Shown here piece by piece: positions 52,881 to 62,572 of a stretch of 64,000 nt of DNA (within the stretch, counting starts at the first letter, position 1; each line of letters opens with the position of its first letter). A program made the position numbers and the translations under genes. Source of the stretch: Bacteroidales bacterium. Lineage in GTDB: Bacteria; Bacteroidota; Bacteroidia; Bacteroidales; Prolixibacteraceae. The notes beneath the pieces were generated by a model. It saw only the letters and a list, made by a program, of their open reading frames with translations. It did not search any database and had not been told where the DNA came from. The stretch is taken from contig JAAYDJ010000007.1 in assembly GCA_012729335.1 (NCBI GenBank), forward strand, positions 310,001 to 374,000. Direction: 5' to 3'.

Positions 52881-52970
52881 CCTCCTTCCAGACTCAAGAT
52901 TCCAATATTCAAGATTCCAGACTTCGGATTCCTCCTTCCAGACTCAAGATTCCAGACTCCCGATTCCCGA
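52881..52970. repeat. Third 7-bp-type repeat block, inverted orientation
   Basis: Directly after the M16 stop codon. On the minus strand it reads as GAATC/GAGTCT units (TGGAATCTTGAGTCTGGAAG) like the blocks at 9.3 and 17.0 kb. A 24-bp segment beginning CCTCCTTCCAGACTCAAG occurs at 52881 and again at 52931. Confidence 0.88.
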
Positions 52971-55961
52971 TCATTCCTTCTCAATGGTGATCACCTCCCT
53001 GAAGAGGTCTTTGTTTTCATTGATTTTGGCTTCGCTGCCATAGATGCAGAAGTTATTTTTGGCCAGGATGTCGGCCACCATTCCGCTCATGCCGCTGATA
53101 TCTTCGGCTGTAGTGGAGAGAATTTCCTTCCGTTCCTGTTCCAGCATGCCGGCGGTGGTTTTCTCAAAGTGGTACTGCATGGCAGTACGTCCTTTCTGGG
53201 AAGCTGTTTTGGGCTGGTCAATGCGGGCGATGGTCCCGATGATATAACGGGTCATGGCCTTTTCGTCGGCTTTGAAATTCTGCAGGTAAACCGCGGTGGA
53301 GTCGTAATTGACGAGGGTCTCCCTCAGGTTGGGATCCCGGTACGACATAAAATAAACCCCGCCGGCAGGGGAGAAGGAGGAGTACCCCCCGTAGGCTCCG
53401 CCCATGACCCTGATGCGTGTTTGCAGCCAGTCGGTGCTGATGATCTGGTTTAGCACACTCATCTTACCGGTCCAATCGTATCCCAGCATTTTGAAATTGT
53501 AAGCCTTGACCACATACTGTACCTTGGAAGCCGAGAGCAGTGCCTCATTGCCCTGATTGAGGGGAAGTTGCCACGACTGCAACGCATCATTTCCTTCGGG
53601 GAAATCCGCGGCGGTCCGTTCCAGTTCAGTGGTAAACACGGGAATTTCGGCAGGAGAACAGGTGACGGCGGCAACCAGGTTCTTCCGGTTGAAGAGCAGG
53701 GCGGCCGTTTCTTCCAGGTTGCGGCTGATCTCCGGGAAGAGTTCGTCATAACGGGTCACCAGCTGCGACAGGAACCGGTAATAGTCGAGGCCTCCCGTGA
53801 GTTCGTTGAACATTCCGCTCTGTGAGTAGTAAGAGGCGGCCCTGATACGGGCGTAGTTCAGGCCGTTTTGTTTGATGTCGGCATCTACATTCGAGAAATG
53901 ACGGGTAAGGACCGCCTTCAGGCGGAGGGTGTCGCGGTAATCGGAACGGAAGAGGATCTCGGCCAGCAAATCGGCCATCTTGCCGGTTTTATCAGCCATG
54001 GCCTTGGCCGAAACGATCATTTTGGGCTGCATCCCTTCATCGCTCCGGTTTTCCAGAAATGTGGACAGCTCACTGCTGAAACCTCCGGTGTGGATGTTCA
54101 GCGCGTTCTCCAGCTCCCCGAAACTGTAATGTTCAGTGTTCATTTTCCCCAGAAGCGAGGATAACAATGCCGCATAGGGTATCTTTTCCTGTGGAAGCTG
54201 TCTCAGGTCAAAATAATAATCGGCATATATGATACCGTTGGTGAACTGGTCACAGTGCATGACCTTAAGGCCGTTGGTCTTCAAGGGTTTCACGGTGTGA
54301 AATTCCGCTTCCGCGGGTATGTCGGAAATTTCCAGCATCGGTATGCTGGCCAGCGCCTCAGGTGTGTCTTCCCGTTGCTGGAATTCCATCAGTTCTTTGG
54401 TTTCGTTGATGATCGAGTCGAGCTGGGCTTCGGATAAGGAGGCCTTCAGGGCAACCAGTTCCTTTTCCACTTCGGCATCGCGGCGGGCCTGTAACCCCGG
54501 ATCGGGTTTCAGAGTCAGCAACAGCGCATGGGGATTGTTCAGCAGATAACGGTCGACCAGCGACTCCAGCATATGGCTTTCCAGGGCCTTTTTGACTTCC
54601 GCCAGGGGTTTCTCAAACTCCAGTCCCAGAAAGGGATCGCCTGAGTAAATCCAGGGCTGCTGGTTCCGGAAAGTGTACATCAATCCCTTATGGGGGGTGT
54701 TCCCCTCCCGGAGGGTGAACTCGGTACGGTTCAGAAGCCCCTCGATCATGGTTTTATCAAAGCCTTCGGACACTACCTTCTGAAGGGTTTCAGTGACCAC
54801 CTCGCGAAAACGGTCGCGGTCACCGGGATTGGCATTCTGCACGACGATGGCGAACACATTCTGCTGCATCTCCAGGAACCATCCCATCACCTCATGGCCA
54901 ATCCCCGCCTCCTGAAGGGCCAGCCGCAACGGGGCCGACTCGTGATTGACCAATGCGTTGGCAATGAACTCAAAGGCCATGGAGGTCCCCCGGTCGGTAT
55001 TCAGATTGGTCACAAAACTCATGGCCAGATAGGTGTTGTCCTTGACCGGACTCCCCGCAGGAACAGCGTAACTCTCCTCCACGACCTTCATCTCACTGAA
55101 TGGCGCCTGAAGCGGAATCTCCGTGATGTCGCCCGATACCTCATAATGCGATAGGTACTGCTCGTTGATGAACTGCAGCTCCCTGTTCAGGTCGGCATCC
55201 CCGTAAAGCGTGATGAAACTGTTGGAGGGATGATAAAACTTTTTGTGGAAAGCCTTGAAATATTCCTGCGTCAACCCCGGAATGGCGCTCGGATGACCCC
55301 CTGATTCCTTGCCATACGTGTTGTCGGGAAAGAGATTCTTGCCCGTCTGATAATAGAGTTCGGTCATGGGGTCGGAATAGGCTCCCTTCATCTCATTGTA
55401 AACCACCCCCTTGTATACCAGGGGCCCCTCTTTATCGGTGAGCTCCAAATGCCATCCCTCCTGTTTCAGAACCCGGGAATCCTCCAGCATCACCGGGTTG
55501 AAAACGGCATCCAGATAAACATGCATCAGATTGAAATAATCCTTCTCATTCATGCTCGCCACCGGATAGGTCGTGAAGTCGGAACTGGTCATCGCGTTCA
55601 GAAAGGTGTTCAGAGATCCTTTCAGAAGCACGTCAAAGGGGCTCTTCACCGGAAAATGCTTCGATCCGTTAAGCACCGAATGTTCCAAAATATGGGGCGT
55701 GCCAAAATCGTTTTCCGGAACGGTTTTGAATGCGATGTTAAAAAGCTTGTTGGGATCAGCGGCGGCGATTTTCAACAAGTGCGCCCCGCTTTTTTCATGC
55801 ACAAAGTAAAGGCATTCTGCATTGACCTCCTTTACAAAACGCTTCTCTATCAGTTTGAATCCCTGGTAGACTTCATTCACCTTATACTCCCCCTGACTGC
55901 CGCAGGATGTGATAACCGTCGCCAGTGCGATCAACAGAATGGATGGAAAATTCTTCTTCAT
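52971..55961 (-). CDS. M16 metalloprotease, PreP-like, lipoprotein
   Basis: A zinc protease of 996 residues from ATG 55961 (MKKNFPSILLIALATVITSC); the ORF-track start adds 26 residues. The cysteine of TSCGS is a lipobox, so the protein is probably membrane-anchored outside the cytoplasm. The inverted zinc motif is HILEH in DFGTPHILEHSVLNGSKHFP, and the distant glutamate region is VYNEMKGAYSDP. Size and arrangement match presequence-protease-like members with four M16 domains in one chain, which degrade free peptides. It is transcribed alone, diverging from the SpmAB gene. Confidence 0.93.
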   Translation of the reverse strand: MKKNFPSILLIALATVITSCGSQGEYKVNEVYQGFKLIEKRFVKEVNAECLYFVHEKSGAHLLKIAAADPNKLFNIAFKTVPENDFGTPHILEHSVLNGSKHFPVKSPFDVLLKGSLNTFLNAMTSSDFTTYPVASMNEKDYFNLMHVYLDAVFNPVMLEDSRVLKQEGWHLELTDKEGPLVYKGVVYNEMKGAYSDPMTELYYQTGKNLFPDNTYGKESGGHPSAIPGLTQEYFKAFHKKFYHPSNSFITLYGDADLNRELQFINEQYLSHYEVSGDITEIPLQAPFSEMKVVEESYAVPAGSPVKDNTYLAMSFVTNLNTDRGTSMAFEFIANALVNHESAPLRLALQEAGIGHEVMGWFLEMQQNVFAIVVQNANPGDRDRFREVVTETLQKVVSEGFDKTMIEGLLNRTEFTLREGNTPHKGLMYTFRNQQPWIYSGDPFLGLEFEKPLAEVKKALESHMLESLVDRYLLNNPHALLLTLKPDPGLQARRDAEVEKELVALKASLSEAQLDSIINETKELMEFQQREDTPEALASIPMLEISDIPAEAEFHTVKPLKTNGLKVMHCDQFTNGIIYADYYFDLRQLPQEKIPYAALLSSLLGKMNTEHYSFGELENALNIHTGGFSSELSTFLENRSDEGMQPKMIVSAKAMADKTGKMADLLAEILFRSDYRDTLRLKAVLTRHFSNVDADIKQNGLNYARIRAASYYSQSGMFNELTGGLDYYRFLSQLVTRYDELFPEISRNLEETAALLFNRKNLVAAVTCSPAEIPVFTTELERTAADFPEGNDALQSWQLPLNQGNEALLSASKVQYVVKAYNFKMLGYDWTGKMSVLNQIISTDWLQTRIRVMGGAYGGYSSFSPAGGVYFMSYRDPNLRETLVNYDSTAVYLQNFKADEKAMTRYIIGTIARIDQPKTASQKGRTAMQYHFEKTTAGMLEQERKEILSTTAEDISGMSGMVADILAKNNFCIYGSEAKINENKDLFREVITIEKE

Positions 55962-56062
55962 ATACGATGTTTTATGGTTTTTTCTTTGGGGGGTGAAAAT
56001 TACAACAATTATTGTTATCCTGCGGGAATTTTTCCACATTTGCGCAACCGATCTTTTCCCGG

Positions 56063-57295
56063 ATGGCTCTGAATTACCTTTTTATCTTCTTTTTCCTGAT
56101 CGCTTTTGTCATTGGGTTGGCCAGGCTTCTGTTCACGGGAGACACGGAAGTCTTCAGTCTGATGGTGAATGCCACCTTTGACAGTGCCAAAACCGGTTTT
56201 GAGATCTCCCTGGGGCTCACCGGGGTGCTGACCCTCTGGATGGGGATCATGAAAGTGGGGGAGAAGGGGGGTGTGGTCAGGCTTTTTGCCCGGGCCATCG
56301 GGCCGTTCTTCAACAAGCTGTTTCCGGCTCTGGGGAAGGACCACCCGGCCTATGGATCGATTATCCTGAACATCGCGGCCAACATGCTCAACCTTGACAA
56401 TGCGGCCACCCCTGTAGGACTACAGGCCATGAAGGAAATGCAGGCCTCCAACCCCCACAAGGAAACCGCCAGCGACCCCATGATTATGTTCCTGGTGCTC
56501 AACACCTCAGGACTGACGATCATCCCGGTAAGCATCATGGTGTACCGGGCCCAGCTGGGTGCAGCCAATCCCGCCGATATCTTCCTTCCTATCCTCATTG
56601 CTACCTATTTCTCCACCCTGGTCGGACTGATTGCCGTATCGCTTTATCAGAAAATCAACCTGCTGAACCGCACGGTACTGGCTTATCTGGGCTCCATCAC
56701 CCTGGTGATCGGCGCCCTCATATGGTATTTCTCAACCCTCGAACAGGCGCAGATCACCCGCATCAGCGGCCTGGTCAGCAATGTCATCCTCTTTTCCATC
56801 ATCACAGGATTCATACTGGCAGGATTCATCAGGAAGATCAATGTCTATGAGGCCTTTATTGAGGGTGCTGTCGACGGATTCAAGACGGCCGTCAAGATCA
56901 TTCCCTATTTGGTAGCCATCCTGGTGGCCATTGGGGTTTTCCGGGCTTCCGGGGCCATGGACTGGTTACTTTCGGGGTTGTCCTGGGTCGTTTCCCTGTT
57001 CGGACTGAACACCGATTTCATTCCGGCCATGCCCACAGCCCTGATGAAACCCCTCAGCGGCAGCGGAGCCCGCGGAATGATGGTCGACGCCATGACCACC
57101 TATGGCGCCGATTCCTTTGTGGGGCGCCTCTCCTCCATATTCCAGGGAGCTACCGACACCACTTTTTACATTCTGGCGGTCTACTTCGGCTCCGTGGGCA
57201 TCAAAAATACAAGATATGCCGTGGTCTGCGGACTTCTGGCCGACTTTGCCGGCGTCATCGCCGCCCTTTTCCTGGGATATCTCTTCTTCCACTAG
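56063..57295 (+). CDS. Fused SpmA-SpmB nucleoside-recognition (Gate) membrane protein
   Basis: A 410-residue membrane protein from ATG 56063 (MALNYLFIFF). The first half is SpmA-like (FDSAKTGFEISLGLTGVLTL, NMLNLDNAATPVGLQAM) and the second half SpmB-like (GAVDGFKTAVKIIPYLVAIL and PTALMKPLSGSGARGMMVD). In Bacillus the two are separate spore-maturation proteins; in non-sporulating Bacteroidota they are commonly fused. Gate domains are thought to act in transport; the substrate is not known. The start lies 101 bp from the divergent M16 gene. Confidence 0.9.
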   Translation: MALNYLFIFFFLIAFVIGLARLLFTGDTEVFSLMVNATFDSAKTGFEISLGLTGVLTLWMGIMKVGEKGGVVRLFARAIGPFFNKLFPALGKDHPAYGSIILNIAANMLNLDNAATPVGLQAMKEMQASNPHKETASDPMIMFLVLNTSGLTIIPVSIMVYRAQLGAANPADIFLPILIATYFSTLVGLIAVSLYQKINLLNRTVLAYLGSITLVIGALIWYFSTLEQAQITRISGLVSNVILFSIITGFILAGFIRKINVYEAFIEGAVDGFKTAVKIIPYLVAILVAIGVFRASGAMDWLLSGLSWVVSLFGLNTDFIPAMPTALMKPLSGSGARGMMVDAMTTYGADSFVGRLSSIFQGATDTTFYILAVYFGSVGIKNTRYAVVCGLLADFAGVIAALFLGYLFFH

Positions 57296-57424
57296 AAAGA
57301 GAACGTTGCCATCTCCTTCCTGAAGGGTTTCTCCTGAATCTGAAAAATTCTCCCCGCTGTTCCGGCAAATTTCCTGAAATATTTCCTAAATTGGAGTCAT
57401 TCTCCACGAAGCAACTTTAACCTT

Positions 57425-59368
57425 ATGGACCAGCTGAAAAAGGGTGGTTCGATGACACCCAAGCGTAATTCCCTGGTTCTGCCCTTGTCAGGCAACCTTC
57501 CGGAAACGGAAACCGGTGGGAAAGCCCGGTCTCTCCTATATCTCCGGGAAAAGGGGTATGCTGTGCCCCGGAGTTATCTGGTGCCGGGCAAAGTCTTTGA
57601 GCGTTACCGCTAGTCAGGTGATGCCACTGTGGAGCAGTTGCGCAGGGAGGTTGCGGGCCTGCCTATGCTGCCTTATGCCGTAAGGTCCTCCGCATATGGG
57701 GAAGACGGATCCGTACATTCCTGTGCCGGCCAGTTTCTGACGCTTCTGAACCGTAAAGGAGAGGAGGAGATTATCGGGGCCATCCTGGAGGTATGGAGAT
57801 CAGCCACAGGGTTCACTACAGGCGAATATTCCCGCATGGCAGGCCAGCAAAATGGCATGCCAGGGTGCGCCGTGATCATACAGGAGATGGTGGACTCCCG
57901 TTTTTCAGGGGTGAGCTTCAGCCGTAACCCGGTTACCGGGGCCCCCGAAACGATTATCGAAGCGGTGGAAGGCAGGGGTGAAGAGCTGGTGCAGAAAGGG
58001 ACCACCCCGCTCCGCTGGAAATTCCGGGGAAACAGAGCCATGGAGGGGGAGTGCGGTCACCTCCTCTTCAAAGTGGTCACCCAGGTGGCCTCATCCACCC
58101 GAAACCTCCAGCGGTCGGCAGGTTTTCCAGTCGATATCGAGTGGGCCTGGGATGGCCGGAAACTGTGGTTTCTGCAGATGCGCAGAATTACCGCCCAGAA
58201 ACACCTGACAGTCTACTCCTCACGGATGGCAGGGGAGATGTTGCCCGGCCAGATCAAGCCCCTGGTATGGTCAGTCAACATTCCCCTGGTGGTCGGTGCC
58301 AAAACAGCCCTGGCAGAGGAAATTACCGGTCCCCTCCGCATCAGGCCTCATGAACTGGTTCGAAGTTTCAGCTACCGCACCTATTTCAACCTCGATAAAC
58401 TCGGGGAGATCCTGCAACAATTCGGACTGCCACCGGAATCCCTGGAAACGGTTATGCGTGGTAACCACCACTCCATGAGTGGATTCCGCCCAGGATGGAA
58501 AACACTCCGCCATCTCCCGCGGATGGTCCGCTTCCTGCGACACAAGCTCCGCTACCCCGACCGCTTCGAAACGGAATACCTCGGGATGAATGAGCAGGCT
58601 CAGACGCTCAGGAATAAACTGGCTACTTTTTCCCTGCCCGGAGATTATCATCCTTTGTTTGACCAGCTTTACCGGCAGGGACAACAACTGGCCCATTTCA
58701 ATATCGTCATACCCGTACTGATGCGGATAACCATGCGGCGGCTGCAGAAAAAGATGGAAAAAGCGGGGATCCCCTTTGACCAGAAGCGGTTTGCCATGGC
58801 GTTCCCCCGACTGGAGGAGTGGTCCCCCGTGGTTTTGATGGCCCAAATGAAAACCGCCTATGAAGATCTGCCTCCATCCCTCCGGCAGGAGATTCACGGT
58901 CCGGCTGACTTGCCCAATCATCCCAGCACCGCCTCCCTGGCGGACGGCTTTGCCCTGTTTATGGAACGGTTCGGCCATTTCAGCCGCTCCGGAAACGACT
59001 TTTCCGTTCCCAAGTGGGAGGAACAACCCGATGAGGTCTGGAAAATGATCCTAAACTCATCTCACCCGGGGGATGAAGCCGGGAAAATGGAAAATGCGGG
59101 GTGTCGAACTGAGGTGAGCCGGGCTGTTCAGCTGCCACGGAAACTGGAAAAACTGTGGCTGAAAGCCGGCAGACTGATGGTTTACAGGGAACAGATCAGC
59201 TCTTTGTATATTTTAGGATATGGTCTTTTCCGGACCTTCTTCCTGAAAACCGGCGCCTGGCTGACCGGGCTGGGGATCATCGCTGAGCGCGGGGATATTT
59301 TCTTTCTGACGCGTGAAGAGGTGGAAGCTGCCATCGGTGCTCCCGGCGATGACAAGTGTGGGGCATGA
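57425..59368 (+). pseudogene. PEP/pyruvate-binding (PEP-synthase-like) gene, interrupted and truncated
   Basis: One frame of 648 codons is split by a single in-frame TAG at 57611-57613; the ORF track lists the halves separately. The N-terminal part has GGKARSLLYLREKGYAVP and the continuation YAVRSSAYGEDGSVHSCAGQ, both of the PPDK/PEP-synthase N-terminal ATP-grasp domain, with SRNPVTGAP and VDIEWAWDGRKLWFLQMR. The protein then lacks the swivelling phosphohistidine domain: after ERGDIFFLTREEVEAA the frame enters antisense hydrolase sequence near 59331 and stops. Without the His domain no phosphotransfer is possible. TAG is a normal stop in neighbouring genes (ccoP, ccoNO), so recoding is unlikely. 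Confidence 0.85.
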
Positions 59369-59929
59369 AACCCCGCAGGCTGCTTCGATGGCCGACGGAC
59401 GGGTGTCATAAGGGGCCAGCAAAGCCAGACCTTTGATGCGGGGTTCCATCGCAGCAGCCAGCACGGCGGCCCCTCCGCCCATGCTGTGCCCCATCAGACA
59501 AACCGTTTCACTCAGCCGCCCGTAAAAGAGAGAGCCGTGCTCGCCGTTCCAGGAGGCCACCTGCCCGGCCACGACTGCCAGATCTTCCGCCAAGCGACGG
59601 TGCGAGGGAAACATCCCCCTTTCGGCCAATGGAAAGGCCACCACACACCCCTCCGGTACCACCAGTTCAACCAGATGACGATAGCTGCCCGGTGCCAGCA
59701 TATAGCCATGTCCGAACACAATGACCGTGAGTGGCTTTCCCTCTCCGGCCGGGGGGTGATCCTTTTCCTCAATTTCCTCCGGATACCATATTTCAACTGG
59801 AATCTTCCGCTGGCCCCTGGCGGGGTCCGTCACCGTGATGGTGGTATGTCCTGCCTTACGGGTCCGGGCCGAAACCTCTTTCCCCGCGAAAAACAGAGTC
59901 AGAAAACAGAGCAGAAGGCCATACTTCAT
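59213..59929 (-). pseudogene. Exported alpha/beta hydrolase, 3'-truncated
   Basis: A 238-codon frame with a signal peptide (KYGLLLCFLTLFFAGKEVSA) and a serine hydrolase fold of the dienelactone/chlorophyllase-like type. IVFGHGYMLAPGSY is the oxyanion-side strand and MGHSMGGGAAVLAA holds the nucleophile serine. The sequence is family-like up to the late strand CPTLVIAGSTD with the catalytic-acid aspartate. After that the frame reads the antisense of the PEP-synthase-like gene, so the segment with the catalytic histidine is missing. The breakpoint is the same one that ends the opposing gene, near 59331-59335. Confidence 0.8.
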
Positions 59930-59966
59930 TCTTCAGTCCTTTTTTTGTGATTGGCTTCTTGTTGAT

Positions 59967-61931
59967 TTACCCGTTTTGGGCGTGCCCGTCATCTTCACGC
60001 CCGTGGTCCCGGCTTCTGCTGTCCTCATCAGGCCGCAGACCGGTCTCTTCGGCTTTTTCTTTTCTGACGGAGGTGACATCCCAGGCACAATCGGTCTCAT
60101 GGATGGAAAAGTCCCTTTCCGTTTGCAGGGTTTCGGTGAGTTGATCGGAGAAGCGGCGCGATTCGCGTATGAAGTGGGTTTCGTCTTTCAGCCAGTGTTC
60201 ATAGAGTTCCCGCATAATGCTGTCTTCGTGATGTTTGAAGGTGAGGGCGGCGCGATGGGCCTGGTAACGGTTGAACCCCAGGAAGTGGAGGGAGCGGCTG
60301 CCCAGTTCGACGGCCGAGTTAAATGTTTCACGCTGCACCATCTGCACCCCCAGCTTATAGAATTCAAATTCGTGAAAGGTGTCCCGGGCACGGGCGGCGA
60401 TTTTCAGGTTGGGGTAGTTTTTCTTGAGCCAGCCGGCGATCTTAAGGGCTTCATCGTCTTCGGCCATGGTAAGCACCAGCAGGCGGGCATCCTTGACACC
60501 GGCGGCTTCGAGCATCTCGGGGCGGGTGACATCACCATAAAAGAGCTTGAATCCATATTTGCGGAGGATCTCCACATTGGCGGGATTGCTGTCGAGAATG
60601 GTGACCGTGAAGCCGTTGGCGATGAGCAACCGTCCCACGACCAATCCGAAGCGGCCGAATCCGGCGATGATGATTTTATTGCCTGTTTCGGGAATTTTGT
60701 CGGGGACCTCCCTGTTGCGGCGGCGGACATACCAGGGTCTGACCAGTTTCTCATTGATGACCAGCAGCAGGGGAGTGAGGGCCATGCTGAAAATGATCAC
60801 CATGATTATCAAGGAGGAGGTTTCATGATCGAAGATGCGCAGGGTATCGGAGAAGGAGACCAGTACAAAACCGAACTCACTGGCCTGTGCCAGGGCCAGG
60901 GCAAAAAGAACATGCCTTCCGTGGCGTAGACCGAACACCCGGGCCGTGACCCACAAGGCTCCAAACTTGAGAAGGATCAGCAAAAGTACCAGTCCAGCGA
61001 TCAGCAGCGGTTCCCGGAAAAAGAGGGTGAAATTGATGCCAGCCCCCACAGAGATAAAAAAGAGCCCCAGCAACAGTCCTTTGATGGGTTCAATGGTCAC
61101 TTCGAGTTCGTGCCGGTATTCGTTTTCGGCCAGCACAACCCCGGCGATAAAGGTTCCCAGGGCGGGCGAAAGGCCGATTTTTGCCGTTCCGTAGGCGCTG
61201 CCGATGACCAGCAAAAGCACAGAGGCGGTGAAAACCTCCCTCATGCCGGCACCTGCCACGAAACGGAAGATATGGCGGGCCACGAACCTCCCGGCGAAAA
61301 TCACGGCCATTCCGACCGTGACAATCAGCAGCAACTGCAAAGCCCCCGGCAGGGCGGCAAATCCTTCCTGAGGGGGCGGGACCTGCCGCTTCACATCGGA
61401 GATGCCTCCGATTACTGCCAGCAAGGGGAGCAACGCCAGGATGGGAATCACGGCCAGGTCCTGGAAAAGCAATACCGAAATGGCAGAGCGGCCGCCGCTG
61501 TTCTTGAGGAGTCCCTTTTCGGAGAGGGTCTGCAACACGATGGCCGTGGAGGAAAGCGATAGGATCAGTCCCATGGCGGCCGCCTGGTTAGGCCTTAATC
61601 CCATCATCCAGGCGGCCCCGGCAATCACCAGCGTGGTCGTCACCACCTGCATCCCTCCCATCCCGAAAATCGAATGCCTGGTTTTCCAAAGCAGGGAAGG
61701 CTGCATTTCGAGCCCGATGAGAAAAAGCATCAGGACCACCCCGAATTCCGCAAAATGCATCACTTTTTCGCTTTCCTGGCCGACCCACCCCAATACATAG
61801 GGACCGATGATTACTCCCGCCAGGAGATACCCCGGTACCGATCCCAACCCGGTCTTTTTGGCCAGCGGAACGGTGATCACCGCCGCCAGCAGGTAAATCA
61901 TCGCCTGTAAGAAGAAATCCTGGTTATACAT
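59967..61931 (-). CDS. kefC: KefB/KefC-type cation:proton antiporter with RCK domain
   Basis: A 654-residue CPA2-family K+/H+ antiporter. Residues 1-390 hold about twelve helices, including GYLLAGVIIGPYVLGW and LSLSSTAIVLQTLSEKGLL, with LFQDLAVIPIL carrying the transport aspartate. A TrkA-N/RCK domain follows (IIIAGFGRFGLVVGRLLI), which binds nucleotide and in Kef proteins glutathione adducts. The final 100 residues are charged. In the presence of electrophiles such systems release K+ and acidify the cytoplasm. The quinone-reductase-like gene next to it is the usual Kef ancillary subunit. Confidence 0.92.
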   Translation of the reverse strand: MYNQDFFLQAMIYLLAAVITVPLAKKTGLGSVPGYLLAGVIIGPYVLGWVGQESEKVMHFAEFGVVLMLFLIGLEMQPSLLWKTRHSIFGMGGMQVVTTTLVIAGAAWMMGLRPNQAAAMGLILSLSSTAIVLQTLSEKGLLKNSGGRSAISVLLFQDLAVIPILALLPLLAVIGGISDVKRQVPPPQEGFAALPGALQLLLIVTVGMAVIFAGRFVARHIFRFVAGAGMREVFTASVLLLVIGSAYGTAKIGLSPALGTFIAGVVLAENEYRHELEVTIEPIKGLLLGLFFISVGAGINFTLFFREPLLIAGLVLLLILLKFGALWVTARVFGLRHGRHVLFALALAQASEFGFVLVSFSDTLRIFDHETSSLIIMVIIFSMALTPLLLVINEKLVRPWYVRRRNREVPDKIPETGNKIIIAGFGRFGLVVGRLLIANGFTVTILDSNPANVEILRKYGFKLFYGDVTRPEMLEAAGVKDARLLVLTMAEDDEALKIAGWLKKNYPNLKIAARARDTFHEFEFYKLGVQMVQRETFNSAVELGSRSLHFLGFNRYQAHRAALTFKHHEDSIMRELYEHWLKDETHFIRESRRFSDQLTETLQTERDFSIHETDCAWDVTSVRKEKAEETGLRPDEDSRSRDHGREDDGHAQNG

Positions 61932-61940
61932 ACCGGTTTG

Positions 61941-62528
61941 TTAGGGGATGAGAGAATTAATGGATTCCGCATCCTGCCATTTGACAGTGGGCAGGGTGTT
62001 GTCGCGAAGGGCTGTAAGCAGCCTGGCATACCAGTCGGCGTACCGGTCGATCTCCTCTTCCCTGAGGAGGTGGGAACCGTGGACCACAAAGGGGGGCAGG
62101 TATTCCATACCGCACAGGCGGGCCGTCTGATGAAAGGGGGCCAGGAACTGCTTTACGGAGTAGTGGCTGAATCCCTGACGGGTGTATACGGCCTCGCTGC
62201 CTCCCGTGCTGATCACCGACAGGGCTTTCTTCCCGTGGAGGTTGGTCCCCTTCCGGCCGTAAGCAAAATTGTGTTCCAGCACCAGGTCCATCCACTCCTT
62301 GAGGAGAGCCGGACAACTATACCAATAGAAAGGGTGCTGCCAGATCAGGACGTCGTGGACGCGGAGCTGCTTTTGTTCATAGGGCACGTGGATGAAAAAA
62401 TCGGGGTAACGGTCGTAGAGGTTACAGAAAGTAACTCCTTCGACTTCGCCTGCAGCCCTGGCCAACCGGCTGTGAATCCTCGATTTGTGCAGGGCCGGAT
62501 GGGCAAATAGAATAAGTATCTTCTTCAT
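61941..62528 (-). CDS. kefF: KefF-like NAD(P)H:quinone oxidoreductase
   Basis: A 195-residue flavodoxin-fold FMN protein of the KefF/MdaB group. ILILFAHPALHKSRIHSRLA is the flavin phosphate region, IWQHPFYWYSCPALLKEWMD the following loop, and VISTGGSEAVYTRQGF the last flavin contact. KefF activates its KefC partner and reduces quinones. It ends 9 bp before the kefC start codon, so the two are translated together. Direct experimental information on this subgroup in Bacteroidota is not visible from the sequence. Confidence 0.9.
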   Translation of the reverse strand: MKKILILFAHPALHKSRIHSRLARAAGEVEGVTFCNLYDRYPDFFIHVPYEQKQLRVHDVLIWQHPFYWYSCPALLKEWMDLVLEHNFAYGRKGTNLHGKKALSVISTGGSEAVYTRQGFSHYSVKQFLAPFHQTARLCGMEYLPPFVVHGSHLLREEEIDRYADWYARLLTALRDNTLPTVKWQDAESINSLIP

Positions 62529-62572
62529 AGGGTGGGATTGCCTTTGTCGCTGCGGTGTATGTTGCCCGTTGT

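Noticed and set aside
57611-57613. TAG recoding (pyrrolysine or suppressor) in the PEP-synthase-like gene
   Set aside because: TAG is the ordinary stop of ccoP, ccoNO and the SpmAB gene, and the same gene is also truncated, so decay is the simpler explanation.
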